Made by a program: the position numbers and the translations under genes. DNA of 64,000 nucleotides from Erythrocercus mccallii (taxonomy: Eukaryota; Chordata; Aves; Passeriformes; Dicruridae): positions 31,040 through 95,039 of the forward strand of contig VZRG01002573.1 of assembly GCA_013397435.1 (NCBI GenBank). Direction: 5' to 3'. Below are positions 63,239-64,000 of the stretch, one piece after another. A model generated the notes under the pieces. The model was not told the origin of the DNA, ran no database searches, and saw only the letters and a program-made list of their open reading frames with translations. Positions within the stretch are counted from its first letter, which is position 1, and every line of letters starts with the position of its first letter.

Positions 63239-64000
63239 TTAGTAAGAAGAGGACTGGGTCTGGGGGGCATAATGCTCTCCAAACCAAGGTTGGTAAATGG
63301 GTTCCTCATTCTCAGGGATGCTGGTGTTTTCAGGTGAGGTTTCCAGGTTTCTCATTGGAGCACTGAGGTCTTCTAAGTGGTAGATTTCAGGAGGGGAAGG
63401 TGAACTTGAGACTAACTTATAAACCATATGCCTAATTAACCCACAAGTGATACTAACTACAATTAAAACAATAACAAGTATAAGCAACATAATAAATGCA
63501 GTTTTTAGCACAGATACTACCCAGCCCGAGAGTCCCCAGCCCTTGAATATTCCATTCAGACAGTCATCTGTTTCTTTTTTGATGTCATTCACCATCTCTC
63601 ATCTTGTCGATTGTGGCATGGATATTTTTGGATTTTAATGACAGGTTGAGGCAGCAGAGTCCTTCAAATTCTTCACAGCGACGGTTATTAAGCAGGAGCA
63701 AATAATCAATTGCAGCTCTGTTTTGAATTGTCGCTCACCTGGTAATTTCCTCGTCTGATAAGACGTCACTTAAGGCAGCAGAAGTGAGATTGGCCTGTTT
63801 TGCAACCCAGCATTCCAATCGGCCTAATTCTCCCATACTTTTTGATGCCGATATCCATGGCAGAAGGACTGTAACTGCAGTGGCCTTAAGCCTAGACCAG
63901 TGAATGAGTTACAGTCAGGGTCTAATTGTCTTAAATCCCTCTTTTGGATAGCCAATTTATTTGTATTGTTTTTCATTCGCCAATGCATTAAATTTGTGCG
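63239..64000 (-). pseudogene. env: Endogenous retrovirus env, transmembrane subunit, broken and partial
   Basis: Three pieces are visible. From the window edge to about 63910 is unresolved env-like sequence. A frame from 63908 to 63588 encodes the transmembrane ectodomain. It includes QNRAAID (about 63705-63725) and then a C-X6-CC motif (63651-63677), the pattern of alpha/gamma-type envelope proteins that join their two subunits by a disulfide. This frame has an in-frame TGA at 63735-63737 and ends in TGA at 63585-63587. The rest continues in another frame from 63595 to 63239 (118 codons). That part has a hydrophobic membrane-spanning run at residues about 26-54 and a polar tail of about 64 residues. 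So there is at least one nonsense change and one frameshift near 63585-63600, and no functional envelope is encoded. The surface subunit and upstream genes lie beyond the window. The viral genus is not assigned. Confidence 0.8.

Noticed and set aside
62905..63309. 134-residue proline-rich minus-strand frame
   Set aside because: It starts within the env tail in another frame and runs through the LTR U3. GC-rich U3 sequence explains the proline content.

Overview
The window looks like AT-rich intergenic DNA from a bird, most likely a songbird. The evidence is the repeat content. There are many CR1 LINE fragments ending in the ATTCTATGAT-type 3' repeat, solo LTRs of the avian ERVL type, and further LTR families of kinds I know from passerines. 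I recognise no host protein-coding exon, tRNA, rRNA or other RNA gene. Most longer open frames are chance frames, repeat-derived frames, or frames opened by the N runs. Family assignments rest on my recall of consensus features, not on a search.

Layout. 1-13.2 kb is mostly unique, with a CR1 scrap (1.05 kb), an unrecognised open segment (7.0-7.3 kb) and an LTR (9.9-10.4 kb). 13.9-14.7 kb is an antisense ERVL-type solo LTR with a perfect 5-bp target-site duplication. 15.1-15.5 kb is a pentamer repeat with a 240-N gap. 16.9-19.2 kb is the most layered locus. A CR1 element with a recognisable GDSL-esterase segment carries a tandem duplication at its 5' side, is interrupted by two abutting LTRs facing away from each other, and has lost its reverse-transcriptase core. 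23-27 kb holds a short LTR-like piece, a CCCTT array and a GGAA/GAAA array around a 250-N gap. 29.2-29.9 kb is another solo LTR.

From 33 to 56 kb the remains are denser. They include CR1 copies (33.4, 39.7-41.0, 47.3, 48.5 and 55.2 kb), one of which has an antisense CR1 fragment inserted in its reverse-transcriptase region. There is a 1.1-kb ERVL solo LTR with a 40-bp x 3 minisatellite (37.8-38.9 kb), and there are LTRs or LTR pieces at 43.2, 49.6, 50.7 and 53.3 kb. A 36-bp sequence occurs at both 48.9 and 55.1 kb with one mismatch. 56.2-62.7 kb is again unique-looking.

The right edge (62.75-64 kb) carries the 3' end of a retroviral provirus on the minus strand: a broken env transmembrane gene, a polypurine tract, and the 3' LTR. 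The rest of it lies beyond the window. Nothing here works together as a gene system. The interest lies in the order of insertions, the rearranged elements and a few unexplained repeats.
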